Assembly: GCF_963169125.1 (NCBI RefSeq)
Contig: NC_084794.1
Location: forward strand, 92,983,018-93,047,017
Source of the DNA: Humulus lupulus
Taxonomy: Eukaryota > Streptophyta > Magnoliopsida > Rosales > Cannabaceae
Reading direction: 5' to 3'
Length of the DNA: 64,000 bases
The notes below the pieces were generated by a model, which saw only the letters and a list, made by a program, of their open reading frames with translations, made no database searches and was not told where the DNA came from. Numbering within the stretch: the stretch's first letter is position 1; the number at the start of each line of letters is the position of its first letter. Shown in pieces: positions 15,801 through 27,800 of this stretch. Made by a program: the position numbers and the translations under genes.

Positions 15801-18800
15801 GCTAGGATTCATGATGGACTATATTTCTTTTAGACTCAATATTCTATAAGACACAAATCTCATATATCTAGTTCTTAGTTCTGCTTCTGTTTCCAATTCT
15901 AGCAAAATAATATTGTGGCATTATAGACTTGGTCACCCAAGTTTTCCTTACTTACAATGGTTGTTTTCGTCCTTATTCACTAATCAAAGTTCTATTTCTT
16001 TTTGATGTGATATTTGTAACTTGCTAAGCACACACAAACCTCTTTTCCTCCAAGATCCTATACTCCAACGATTCCATTCTCCCTAATCCATAGTGACATA
16101 TGGGGATCATCCAAAGTTACTACTTCTCATGGGAAATGCTGGTTCATAACTTTCATTGATGATCACACACCACTTGGGTATATCTCCATCAACACAAATT
16201 CGAGGCATTTCAAGTCTTTCAAAATTTTCACCGTATGATTCAGACACAATTTCAGACCAAAATTTGTATACTACGTACGGATAATGGAACAGAATATTTT
16301 AATTCCACTTTAGATCCATACTTTTTACAAAATGGGATTCTTCATCAAAGTTCGTGTGCTTATACCCCTCAACAGAATGGTGTTGCGGAAAAATCGCCAT
16401 TTGTTGGAAGTAGCACGTGCTCTTATGTTTACCATGAATGTTCCAAAGTATCTATGGGGAGATGCTATCTTAATAGCCACATATCTTATCAATCGTCTAC
16501 CTAGTTGGCCCCTTCAGTTTCAAACACCAAACTCGATACTTAATCTTTCTTATCCCCATATTTCCACCAATACTCTTCCTCGAAAGACCTTTGGTTATAT
16601 AGCTTTCGTCCGTATCCATGCTCATGATCGTAGTAAACTTGACCTTAGGGCTTTTAAGACAATATTTATTGGCTATTCTTCTACTCAAAAAGGTTATTGG
16701 TGTTACTATCCTCTCACTAAAAAAATGTCTCATGTGATGTCAGTTTTTTTTACAATACTCCATATTTTCCTCCCTTCTCGCTTCAAGAGGAGCAGACTCA
16801 TCCAGAGCAAAAAGCTCAGTGGTCGTGGGACACCCTACCGTTAGGATTACCGCTAGATCTTCCTACTCTAACTCCATCTCCTTCTGTCTGAATGTCTCAG
16901 TTGTCCCAGCTTCTACTCCAACTCCTCTTCCTAATGGTTCAGTCGTTCCAGTTTCTACTCTAGCTCCATCTATTCTCACTCCAAATAGTCAGCCTGATCC
17001 AATCATGAAAACAAGGATAAGTCTTCCTAAGTTGAATCAACAACAGCAAGAGCTACGTGTCTACACTAGAAGAAATGTCTCTCAAAGAAATAATCAAGTC
17101 ATGAATCCTCATCATAGTCAAGAGCCAGATCCAGTGATAGAACTTCCATCTTCAAATGTGTCAGGTTATTATCATTCAAATCCTAATTCGAATCTAGATG
17201 TCCCTATTGCGTTGAGAAAAGGGACTAGGTCTTGTACCCAACATCTTATCTCCAAGTTTATTTCTTATTCTAATCTATCATCTTCATTCAAGCTTCCACC
17301 TCCAGTTTGTCAAGTGTTTTTATTCCAGGAATATTGAAGTTGTACTTGAAGAGATGAAAGCACTGAAACAAAATAACACTTGGAGCCTAGTGGAATTGCC
17401 CCCGATAAAAACATTGTAAGATGCAAATGGGTGTTTACTATCAAGTATAAAGCCGATGGTTCTATCGAGCGATACAAAGCACGTTTGGTGGTCAAGAGAT
17501 TTACACAAACTTATGGAATTGACTACACTGAAACATTTACTCCAGTTGCCAAGCTCAACACCATCAGAGTCTTACTCTCACTAGCAGTAAACTTAGACTA
17601 GGAATTACATCAGCTTGATGTAAAAAATGTGTTTCTAAATGGTGATCTAGAAGAAGAGGTCTACCCTCAACACCATCAGAGTCCTACTCTCACTAGCAGT
17701 AAACTTAGACTAGGAATTACATCAACTTGATGTAAAAAATGCGTTTCTAAATGGTGATCTAGAAGAAGAGGTCTACATGAGTGAACCCCCAGGTTTTGAA
17801 GAAACTCTCAATAAGAAGATAGTCTGCAGACTCAACAAGTCACTATATGGCTTAAAGTAATCCCCTCGAGCTTGGTTTGATCGTTTTTCAAAAGTGGTCA
17901 AGAATCTTGGGTACATTCAAGGACAAACTGATCATACTCTGTTTGTTAAGCACTCAGAGAATGGGAAAGTAACTATCTTAATAGTTTATGTTGATGATAT
18001 TATTGTTACTGATGATGATATTGGAGAAATGAATCTTATCAAGAAAATGATGGCAGAGGAATTTGAAGTTAAGGACCTTGATCCATTAAAGTAGTTTCTG
18101 GGTATGGAATTTGCAAGGAGCAAAAAGGGTATTTCCGTGTCTCAAAGGAAATACACTCTTTGACCCCTTAAAAGAAACAAGAATGCTAGTTAGCAAGCCT
18201 AGTAAAACTCCTATTGAGCTTGGGAACAAAACAAAAATGTTCGAAGGAGATCCGATTGACAAATGAAGATACCAACAACTGGTTGGCAAGCTTATCTATC
18301 TCTCACACACTCGACCAGACATTGCCTTCGTTGTTAGTCTCGTAAGCCAGTATATGCATTCCTTGTCAAGGACATCTGAATGATGTTTAGAATTTTGAGA
18401 TACTTAAAGCAAACACCTGAAAAAATGCTATATTTAAAACAAAACGAGTGATCGAAAAGTCAAAGTTTTCATTGATGCTGATTAGGCTGGAGCAATCGAC
18501 GACAGAAAATCCACATCTAGTTATTGTACTCTCCTATGGGGTAATTTGGTAACATGGTAAAGTAAAAAACAGTCAATTGTTGCAAGGAGCAGTGCAGAAG
18601 CAGAGTGTAGGGCTATGGCCCATGGAGTGTGTGAAGTCATTCGGATAAAAAGACTATATGAAGAGTTGAAGATAAAGTATGAACATCTCAACTCTATTGT
18701 GACAATAAATCCAACATTAGTATAGCTCATAATCTCGTTCACCATGACAGAACAAAACATGTAGAAGTGGATCGTCACTTCATTTAAGAGAAAATCGATG

Positions 18801-21800
18801 GAGGGATTATCTGTATCAAGTATGTGCCTACTAATCAACAGTTGGCTGACATACTTACAAATGGATTGACAGAGCAAGTGTCTGATTTCCTATTAGACAA
18901 GCTTGGACTCATCAACTTCTACAGTCAAGTTTGAGGAAGAGTGTAGACAGGTTTATTAAGGAATTCAAATCATAATGAAAATCAAATCATTATGATTTGA
19001 TTACTACGGTAGGATCTTTATATACATATATACTTTCCTTTTTTATAGGATTTAGTTTATTTTGTGCAGCCTATAAATGTACAATATTCTTCTCAAAATC
19101 AATATACAAGAATTATTCTCTCATAATATTTTTACACCACATTATAATGAATTTTTGCAAATCAATAAAACAGACACAAAGGACAATATTCCATTTACTC
19201 CCAACAAGGTAATACATAAAATAAAAGCATGCTATACCTTAATCCATCTTTTTTTGTTGTGGTATATCTCAATGGAAAGAGTAATTTCTGGATGCCCCAC
19301 ATGAATATATTCATGATTACCTGATGACCTCACCTGCTTTGCATTAAGACATAGAAGAGAAAGAGAACTAAGAATTTTCAATCTTCACAATAGACTCAAA
19401 GAGGTCATTTTAATCAAATTACAGGGATTAACATTTGTGGTCAAGAAAGAGACTCCCAACGCAGAAGTAGAGTTAGAATGGTCAAGCCAACCAAGTTCAT
19501 ATGTGAAGATGATAATTCCCATTTTTTTTTAAAGATGATAATTCCCATTTGAACTGGTGAAGGTAAAAGAAGAATTCAAGCAGGAATTTACACAAAAGAA
19601 ACTTATATTCTTTAAACTCACATAATTTGATGAGCCTTACAGAGGAATTTAATTAAAGGCGAGTACTGTAAACTACGAAGAATATTAAAAAAATCAACAG
19701 CCAGGTGATTCTCATCAGATTCCATAATTATTTCTAAGTTCTAATGAAAATTCTGTTTGAATTCAGTTCTTTCAGCTCAGCATCAAAATTCAATTACTGA
19801 ATGTACAAAATATATAATCCAGCTTCATATATTCTATCATGAATTAAATAAAGATAAAGAGTGAATGATCAAGGGAGTAAATTTAGCTAAAGGAGATTCA
19901 AAATATGTGATTCAGAAGGATGTTGGTGTGGCCTGAGTAAATATTACGAAAATGAAACAATCAAAATTTGAGCAAAAAGAGCAAATAAACAAAAAGTCAG
20001 ACGACCAAACCTTAGTTCCTGCAGCTGCAGACCTGAGGGGCTTTAGCCTTTCAGCTTTCTCAAAGGATGGAGTGGCAGACTTAGTTGTTCTGCAGTTGTG
20101 ACTAGGGAAATAAAAAAGAATTTTATTAGTAAAGTAATTGAAGAGATAATTAAATGAGTTTCAAAGTCATACTACGAACTTGAATGAGTGCAGCCTCACT
20201 GATGCTTTATCTTCATCCTGCTTCTGTTTTATTTTTGCAAGTTCTTGTACCTTAGCAATGTACACCTCCTGACAAGATGGCGTTAAAGTTAGTAAATTTG
20301 ATGATAAATAACAAAAATACTAAAAGGATAACCAATCACAATACAGAGGATTATGGATCATAAGACTCGAAACAATTTTTCCCCCATGGAGTGGGAAACC
20401 GGGGTGGGAAAGCTAATTTGAATGATTTTTTTTAATAAGACTGAAATAAAGAAAACTGCTGCATCTTTGAAATTTATGAATGCTGAAGCTTCATGAACTC
20501 TCAAACATGTTTTAAAAAATATCAGGATGACCAGTGTGGTCACCTCTAAAGACAAGAACATCACTCAAACACCAAGTTTAGAAATGAAATAAAATAAGAG
20601 TGGCAAGTTTGTCAAAAAACCAATTCCTGATTTAAATTTTACAAGTCAATAACAAAAAACAGGGAGCACAAAACACCAATAAATTTTGAAGGAAACTGTA
20701 CCTCATCAGCACGATTTTTTGCCGTGCTGCTTCTTCTTTTTGTTATGTTCCTTTTGCTTATTATCTCATTGTTTGACCTTCCGTGATCATCTTCTATTCT
20801 TAACTGTACCTCATCCACATGATCTTGTGTTATCCTTCCTTTTCTTTTCCTTAAGCTCCTTCCACCCATTACCCCATTGCAACCAGCTTCAGCAGTATCT
20901 ATCACAGAAACTTCTGAATATCCATTTTTATCATCTGTCTGGAACTGTGCCTCATCTGCGTGATTATTTTCCATTCTCCTTTTGCTTTTCCTTAAGCTCC
21001 TTTCGCCCACCATCTCATTCTCACCGGTTTTATCTGTATTGTTTACAGAATTTTCAAAGCACACATCTTTTTCTTTTGAAATTTCATGATCATCTTCTGT
21101 TCTGTATAAAACCCAAAAAGATATACTGAATTACTCAGACTAAACCTAACAAGTTCACATAGTAGAATAAAGATTATGATGATCAAAACAGATAATGAAA
21201 CTGTTACACATGAGCCAGAATTAGGTAATGCAGGACTTGAATTTTCATCTATAGGACTTAAAATACACATACTAACGGTGTCATATTGTCTTTTCAATTT
21301 CAGAATTTACAATCAGTTACTAACTTAAAGAAGTAAAGCTTGTGCAGATCTACTCGAGTTATGAACACAAAAAAGATACTATGGCATTAGGTGACTGACT
21401 GTCTGTTGGAGACCCTGGCTACTACTGTTGAAGGCTTTTCCACATCTTCACTTTCCTACAAATCATTCACCACCATAAAAATTACCAAACTCTGAATTGG
21501 GAAACTGGGAAAACATAAAAATGGTTTTTTCAGAGCTTTAAGAGGAGGAAAAACAAAAAGAACAAAAGAATTATTAACGAACCTTAAATGCTTCCTTCAT
21601 TGCCATATCCACTAACTCTTCATCAGTGAAGATTTTAAGTTCATCGACTCTGCCCAGTGCAATGGCCAATAAAGCAATTCAGTCAAAACTTTTTCTTAAA
21701 AAAATGTCCCAATTTTTTTATTTTTCATTTTTTTAAAAAAGAAAGAACAAATATAGCACAAGAATAAGAATGAACACATACGAAATATCTTCTTCAACTT

Positions 21801-22125
21801 GAGTTGCATCCAAACTGAGTTCGAACTCTAAATTCTTGAACATCAATTGAACCCGCTGATTAAAATATAAATAAAACGAAACAAAGATGTAGTGGGGGGG
21901 GGGGGGGGGAACGTGTACCTGAAGTTCGAGGAGAAGAGAAGACTGAAAGTGACGAACACTGGTGAGTGGACTCACCAAATTGGGAACGTAAAGGGGTCCG
22001 CCCCTAGGAATAGAGAGCGATTCCCCATTAGTATTGCCACTATTGGCTTGCCTATCTCCATTGCCACCGACGTCCGTCGTCTCCGGCCTCTCCCTCTGCT
22101 CAATCGTACTGCCGAGTTCTTCCAT
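12840..22125 (-). CDS. SRD2: snRNA-activating protein complex subunit 3 (SNAP50/SRD2-like)
   Basis: Subunit of the nuclear complex that binds the upstream element of snRNA promoters and recruits Pol II or Pol III. Eleven exons: 22125-21919, 21855-21782, 21649-21583, 21455-21400, 21101-20702, 20268-20180, 20089-20011, 19333-19238, 13935-13810, 13727-13467, 13121-12840. Phases agree throughout and give about 578 residues. The N-terminus has [12 protein letters not shown]; the C-terminal half is the conserved SNAP50 domain, with [47 protein letters not shown] and the zinc-binding cysteines and histidines in CYVC and [12 protein letters not shown], ending in [14 protein letters not shown]. Exon 5 encodes a basic internal repeat. 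Intron 8 (5.3 kb) contains a full copia element. The exon 4 donor (GTCAGT) is my least certain boundary. Confidence 0.9.
13282..13525. repeat. 116-bp tandem duplication at exon 10/intron 10 of SNAPC3
   Basis: Copy 1 (13282-13397) and copy 2 (13410-13525) start 128 bp apart and differ at only a few sites. Copy 2 contains the last 59 bp of exon 10 with its splice donor. Copy 1, inside intron 10, carries the same donor context (GAG|GTGCAT) but has a one-base insertion relative to copy 2 (TTGACC against TTGCC), so it would be out of frame if used. Confidence 0.9.
14853..15068 (+). repeat. 5' LTR of intronic copia element
   Basis: 216 bp, similar to 18942-19136. The shared block ATCAAATCATTATGATTTGA is palindromic over its second half, and both copies carry a CTATAAATGTACA block that could act as the TATA region. 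Confidence 0.9.
15138..18933 (+). pseudogene. Copia gag-pol remnant in SNAPC3 intron
   Basis: A short gag start ([18 protein letters not shown]) is followed by a protease region (15515-15800) in which the usual catalytic D-S/T-G motif is lost (WIIDDHMTG). Integrase catalytic core follows at 16235-16500 ([24 protein letters not shown]), then reverse transcriptase at 17400-18100 with [20 protein letters not shown] and the YVDD active site near 17990. RNase H is seen in pieces to about 18930. Many stops and frame changes occur, including TAG after AVNLD. A 112-bp segment of RT is duplicated at 17553-17777. The element cannot transpose by itself. Confidence 0.9.
17553..17777 (+). repeat. 113-bp-period tandem duplication in copia RT
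   Basis: 17553-17664 and 17666-17777 are almost the same. Both carry the nonsense codon in GACTAGG, so the stop arose before the duplication. Confidence 0.93.
18942..19136 (+). repeat. 3' LTR of intronic copia element
   Basis: 195 bp partner of 14853-15068, with small deletions; ends TTTTTACA. Confidence 0.9.
20702..20990 (-). repeat. Internal repeat within SNAPC3 exon 5
   Basis: Three related stretches encode [38 protein letters not shown] and [17 protein letters not shown]. Each is lysine/arginine-rich then acidic. At DNA level each ends GATGAGG(T/C)ACAG; the last is the exon's splice donor (GATGAG|GTACAG, 20702) and the middle one repeats that donor at 20810, 108 bp (36 codons) away. Confidence 0.85.
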
Positions 22126-22304
22126 ATCCTCTTTATAAGGAGAGGCTGATAAGCTCCGCTATGGTAGGGTAGCAGACGAGGTTTCGAGTTGGGAATTTAG
22201 TTCTGCGTGGTTTGCTGGAGCATTCTCACGAGAAAAATCATTCCCTAATTTTTTTATCTCACCGATTTCGTAACTTTAGAATGGGAAGGTCGCTCCAAAA
22301 ATAA

Positions 22305-24420
22305 GGTTTTGATTGTTTCGCGATTGAAAAGTGGGATTCTGAGATGAAAATTTGAATTTAGTGATTGAAAACATGTTTCTGAAAACATGTTTCTGAAAAT
22401 GTGATTGGTTTAATGTTAGTAAACTGTTTTTGAGTTTTAAAAAACTGAATCTGTGATTGAGATTAAATTTGAAAATATAACAGAAAGTGAATATGTGATT
22501 AGTTTAGCTGAAAGTAAAATTTAATTATATCGATAAATTAAAATTTAATAATAGTGCATTAATTAAATTCATAACAATATTGCATTGTCATTAACTTTGA
22601 TTTTTTTTTATATTAAAGTTATATTTTTTTATGACATGATTGATTAGTGATTTAAAAATTGTATTTTGAAAAAGTATGATTCTGAAAAAATAATCTAGAT
22701 TTAGTGTCTGAAAATATGTTTATGAAAATGTGATTGAATGTATTGTCCGTTAATTATTTTTTAGTTTTATAAAATTGAATAATTTTTTGGTAGAAAATCT
22801 AAAAATTGAATATGTAATATATATATATTTATTTTTTATTTTTGGTATAATAATAATTGAAGTGAGAATATTTTTTTATTTATTTGTTGTAATTTTTATT
22901 TGATCAATGATTTTTTTTAGCAAATATATTGTAAATTAGAATTAAATTATATTCTGTTATATAATTTTATAATTAATTATTTTACTAAATTTATATAGAT
23001 AAAAATTTTAAAAAGTAGATTGACTTGTAAAAATGACAAAAGAAAAAAAATCAAGACTATAAGAAAAATAAAAGAAAATTAGCAAGATTTTTTTTTTTTT
23101 TTAAATAGTAAGATTATACTGAAAACATTAAGGGGCTAATTGGTAGTTAATTCAAAAATATAATTTTAGAAAATTATTTTCAAATCAAATGATTTTAAAA
23201 TATTGAATTTAAAAATAAATTATAAATTTTTGAGATCTTGAATGGTTAGGTGTTTTTAAAATTTAAAATCTATAAAATAGAAAGAAAACAACAATTTGTT
23301 GTTTTCTCTTTTGCTGAAGGATTTTAACTTAGTTTTCAAAAATTGTTTTTTTTATTTTCTAAAACAAGTGTGCCAATCAAGTTTTCATTGCTGTTTTCAT
23401 TTTTTAAAATCTGAAAATGATAAAACTGTTTTTGAATCCCCTACCAATCACACCCTAAATAGAGTGGAGGACGTATCCGATCAAACAGGTGGCCGGAAAG
23501 CCGGGCTGCCACCGAAGGAAAGTAGACAGAAGAAGGAGCGCTTTGGATTGGTTACCTACAAACACTTCCCGTAATATGGTAAAAGTTTGGGTTTAGAATC
23601 GCACCCATCCGTCTGTTAGGGTCTTTCAATCACGCGACCTGTGCATGTTGTTACACATCTCTAAGTGATTGGTAGGGATTCAAAAACAGTTTTATCATTT
23701 ACAAGTCAATCTACTTTTTAAAATTTTTATCTATATAAATTTAGTAAAATAATTAATTATAAAATTATATAACAGAATATAATTTAATTCTAATTTACAA
23801 TATATTTACTAAAAAAAATCATTGATCAAATAAAAATTACAACAAATAAATAAAAATATATTTTCACTTCAATTATTATTATACCAAAAATAAAAAATAT
23901 ATATATATTACATATTCAATTTTTAGATTTTCTACCAAAAAATTATTCAATTTTATAAAACTAAAAAATAGTTAACGGACAATACATTCAATCACATTTT
24001 CATAAACATATTTTCAAACACTAAATCTAGATTATTTTTTCAGAATCATACTTTTTCAAAATACAATTTTTAAATCACTAATTAATCATGTCCTAAAAAA
24101 ATATAACTTTAATATAAAAAAAATCAAAGTTAATGACAATGCAATATTGTTATGAATTTAATTAATGCACTATTATTAAATTTTAATTTATCAATATAAT
24201 TAAATTTTACTTTCAGCTAAACCAATCACATATTCAGTTTCTGTTATATTTTTAAATTTAATCTCAATCACAGATTCAGTTTTTTAAAACTCAAAAACAG
24301 TTTACTGACATTAAACCAATCACATTTTCATAAACATGTTTTCAGCACTAAATTCAGATTTTCATTTCAGAATCCCACTTTTCAAAAATACAGTTTTCTA
24401 ATCGTGAACCAATCAAACTA
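22305..24420. mobile_element. Large foldback element (0.7-kb inverted arms)
   Basis: Arms at about 22305-23033 and 23699-24420 are near-complete inverted copies, matching through long unambiguous blocks such as AATGACAATGCAATATTG (reverse complement on the left), TTAACGGACAATACATTC and TAGATTGACTTGTAAA. The loop (23034-23698) contains a smaller inverted pair at 23417-23452 and 23662-23698 (TAAAACTGTTTTTGAATCCC) and a less AT-rich unique stretch at 23462-23660. No transposase is seen. The outer tips read GTTTTGATTG...CGATT and its inverse. Superfamily undecided; no clear target duplication. Confidence 0.88.
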
Positions 24421-24860
24421 ATTATGTATTTGTGAAATGTTTCGGAGATTTTGTTCTAAGGTTATACATGGTCTAATTCGTTCGCGATTAAAAAATTGTT
24501 TTTTTAAAACTTAGATTAAAATATGAATTCAGTAACTAAAAAATGTTTATGAAAATATGATTGGTTTAATATCAGTAAATTGTTTTTAAGTTTTAAAAAA
24601 CTGAATTTGTGATTGGTGGAAAGAAAAAAAGTAGAGAAAAAGGGAAAATTAGAATATTGATTTTAAGATTTTAGAAAAAAAAATTTAAAAACGAAGAAAA
24701 CGTGAAATACTTGTTTTCTATCTTACAACATAAAATTAGAATCTTGATTTAGATTTTGTTTTCAAAAATAACTTACCAATCATAGATTTTTGTGGGCCTC
24801 ATATGCTTTAAGTTTTCAAGTTGATAAAATTGTATCCAAATTCATCACCAATCAAAGCCT
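24421..24860. repeat. Third, partial copy of the foldback terminus
   Basis: 24478-24620 repeats the left tip of the foldback element in the same direction (TTCGCGATTAAAA, ATGAAAATATGATTGGTTTAAT, TTTTAAGTTTTAAAAAACTG). It lies next to the right arm and may be the end of a second, shorter relative reaching about 24860 (ACCAATCAAAGCC). Confidence 0.7.
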
Positions 24861-27800
24861 GTATATTTCAAAATAATTATGAGGTAAATGAGACAGTCAC
24901 CTAAAGTGTACTAAACAAGAATAAGTTAAGTAACACTTGTTGAAGTCCTAATATGAATTTCCTTATTGCAAATTATTACAATTGCTTAGTGAAACTATTA
25001 GAAATTGGTTAAAAATGAATCAAGGAAGGTAACACGGGGCACCACGACACCATTCCTTGGTGCTACTACAATGCCCAAAGAGTTGAGCTCTCTAGGCACA
25101 CTATGTTGTGGCGCAACGCTGGTGTAGCCCAACGTGGACATGTTTTATGGTGCTGCGACATAGCACCGCAATGTTGATTTGCTCATACTCGTAATGCTAA
25201 TGCATCATGACTGTTCATGGTGGACTTCATTAAGAGACTCAAGTGTTGACTGTCGATACAAGCTTTAGAACAACTTTTACATGTTGTTTGGTGCAAGTTG
25301 TTCAAAAATTTGTCCTTTCCCAAAAGCTATTTCAGTAGCTCTGATTTATTAGGCTAGTTAATTTACTAATACAATTAGTATATTTAGGTAAATTAACACT
25401 TTAAAACCTAATTGGTGAAACTGTGTGTTAAAACTAAAACATCTTAATCTTTGAAAAGGCTTTATAAGCTTTACTAAAACATGCAAGTATGGAATCCCAA
25501 GTTAAACTAAAATAAAACATCACTTTATGTTCAAATGAATCTTTAACTATTACAAAACGTTGCCTGAAAACATGCATAAAAATCAAAGGCAAATTGATAG
25601 TCTAAAAATGCAAAACATAGAAGTCAAGAACCCTCCAAGTCTGTTTGTAACATGTTCGAATGGCCCCCCGGCTTATCGTCACAACAAAACCACACTTTGC
25701 TCTTACCTAGCTGCAAGGCAGAAGTATCTGAAGGAGCTAACGCCTAGTTTGGAAGGAAGACAAATAGAAACCAGTTAACTAACTCATACATTCTATCACT
25801 GAATACAACATTCTAATGGAAATCACATTACCAACTAGTCATAAGAATAGTTAAGGTTATTAGACCTCCTAGACCTCATGCGGTCAACTAGGGCACGAGA
25901 TCCATACTTACCTTATAATGCACTTACATATTAAGATCGTGTTTAAACAAGCACACTATCCTAATATTTATAACTAACAACAAATATTCTGTGAGGATGC
26001 ATGCTAACTAACATTCAATGTTTAAAGTTACATATGAGTTACAAAAACTGCCGTACTTGAGTCCTTTCAACAACTAGCATGAAAGATAACAAATAAGACA
26101 CTTTCTTAGATTCATGGTACTATTATTATTGAAAAAAAGGAATCTAAACCTTGTTAGAAACCCACCATAAAAAACTAGACTAAAAGCTAAGAATTTTGGG
26201 TGAAATGATCAAAATACCATTCTCTTGTGTAGTTACTAAAATGTTCTTTCCTAGTAAATTACTTGAATACCCTTAACTAGTAAATTTCTAAATTACCCTT
26301 GGGTCAGGATTCGAGCCCTAACCTCAATTACATAAACCCTAGGACCTTACATGCATGCATGGCCATGCACATGCCTCACGACCAAGGTCGTGGTCTTACC
26401 TAGCACACACCTAGCCCCACAGCTAGGTGGCTTTTTGCTCGAACCCAACATAGCTAGGTCAGGAAGGCCTAGCTTGACTATCTTTGGCTCAGCTCATTAG
26501 GGTGACGACACATGTGTGTGTAGCGCAACACATGCACCAGGTCGAGAGGCCTTGTGTAGAGCTTCTCCACACAATGACTGGGGTGCACTGCACCCAATCC
26601 CTTTCCACTTCCACCCCTTGCACACTAGCTAGGGTTTTCTAGCGACCCTTCTCCACATATGTCGATAACCTATGTCTAAAAAAGCATGGCTCCAAAAACT
26701 TAATGATACCCCAACTTTCATTATAACAAGATCAAGTCCTTATTCCTCTTTTCTACTCATCAACTTCACCATAATAAATAACCTCATACCATCAAGAGCC
26801 TAGATTATTGGGATATGTGTCCTTAAAGCGTATTTTTGTAAAATAATTATTGAGTATTTGATAAAGATAAAATTTCACTCATATTTATATTTTATTTTAC
26901 ATGTCATTTATCTAGAAAGATCCAATGTTATTACATGTAATCTTGAATTAAGTATATATATGTAAATGTATATACAAGATAGTTTAATTCAAGATAATAA
27001 CATAAAATGTTGTCCATAATTGCTCTCAAAGTGGGAAATTTTTTATTAATTAAGATTATGAGCACAGTCAATTTTCTGTCTTTGACACGAAAATTAAGTA
27101 GTGGCCAAAAATGCACATTTATTTATTTTAATTGTCAAAATAAATTACATTTTAATTAATATTTCCAAATAATTAATATGATTTATTTTATATATGAAAA
27201 TATTTAATTTAGATTTAATTTGTTATTATGTTGTAGGGAATAAAGTGCATTTTGGCATTTAAAAATGCAAGCAAAAAGAAAAACAATAAAAATGTTGTGT
27301 GAAACTTGAAAATAATGCATTTTTGCTAGAGAATAGGGTCATGAACAATACTAGCCCATGCCTTTTTTCTCTTCCAGTCTGCCTGACATGCGGCCCAGCC
27401 CAGTCCGCCCGGTGCCCCTTTTCCCCTGACATGCTAGTTTTGTCTTTACTTTGCGAAAATACCAAATTTTGCAAAATGCCAATTTATACAAAATGACAGT
27501 TTTTTTTCAACAACATACCAAGTGGCATGTTTCCATTGGCTCATTCCAGTCAACACCATCAGCTGAAACTCTCCATTTCCTCCATCACACTCCACCTTCA
27601 TGCACAACAAAAACCAAAATAACAATTATGTCAACAAGAAAATTAAGCTATTATCTTTTATGTTTTCATAGTTTGCTCCTTTTTTGTAAGACCCAAACTT
27701 TATTTCTTTTTTTTTTCTTTCTAATTTAGTCCTTTTTGAGTCTTTATAAATAAGAGCTCATTTTCCATAATTTGTATGTAATTTTTAGGTAGCAAAACTA

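Larger units (their letters stand above)
14853..19136 (+). mobile_element. Degenerate Ty1/copia element in SNAPC3 intron 8
   Basis: LTRs at 14853-15068 and 18942-19136 begin TGTAGACAG and end TTTTACA/TTTTTACA. A primer-binding site complementary to initiator tRNA-Met (TGGTATCAAAGCC) follows the left LTR at 15069, and a purine run (TTGAGGAAGAG) precedes the right LTR. Flanks ACACA and CCACA look like a target duplication with one change. The element is antisense to the host gene. At 4.3 kb it is short because gag is largely missing. Confidence 0.92.

Noticed and set aside
20686..21129. 147-codon plus-strand frame over SNAPC3 exon 5
   Set aside because: It is low-complexity Phe/Leu/Ser-rich sequence opposite a repeat-bearing exon; no family resemblance.
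22131..22140. TATAAAG on the minus strand as SNAPC3 TATA box
   Set aside because: It lies about 6-15 bp upstream of the ATG, too close for a TATA box serving that start codon.
25560..25778. 72-codon frame as a gene
   Set aside because: No recognisable motif, and the surroundings look like a long LTR.
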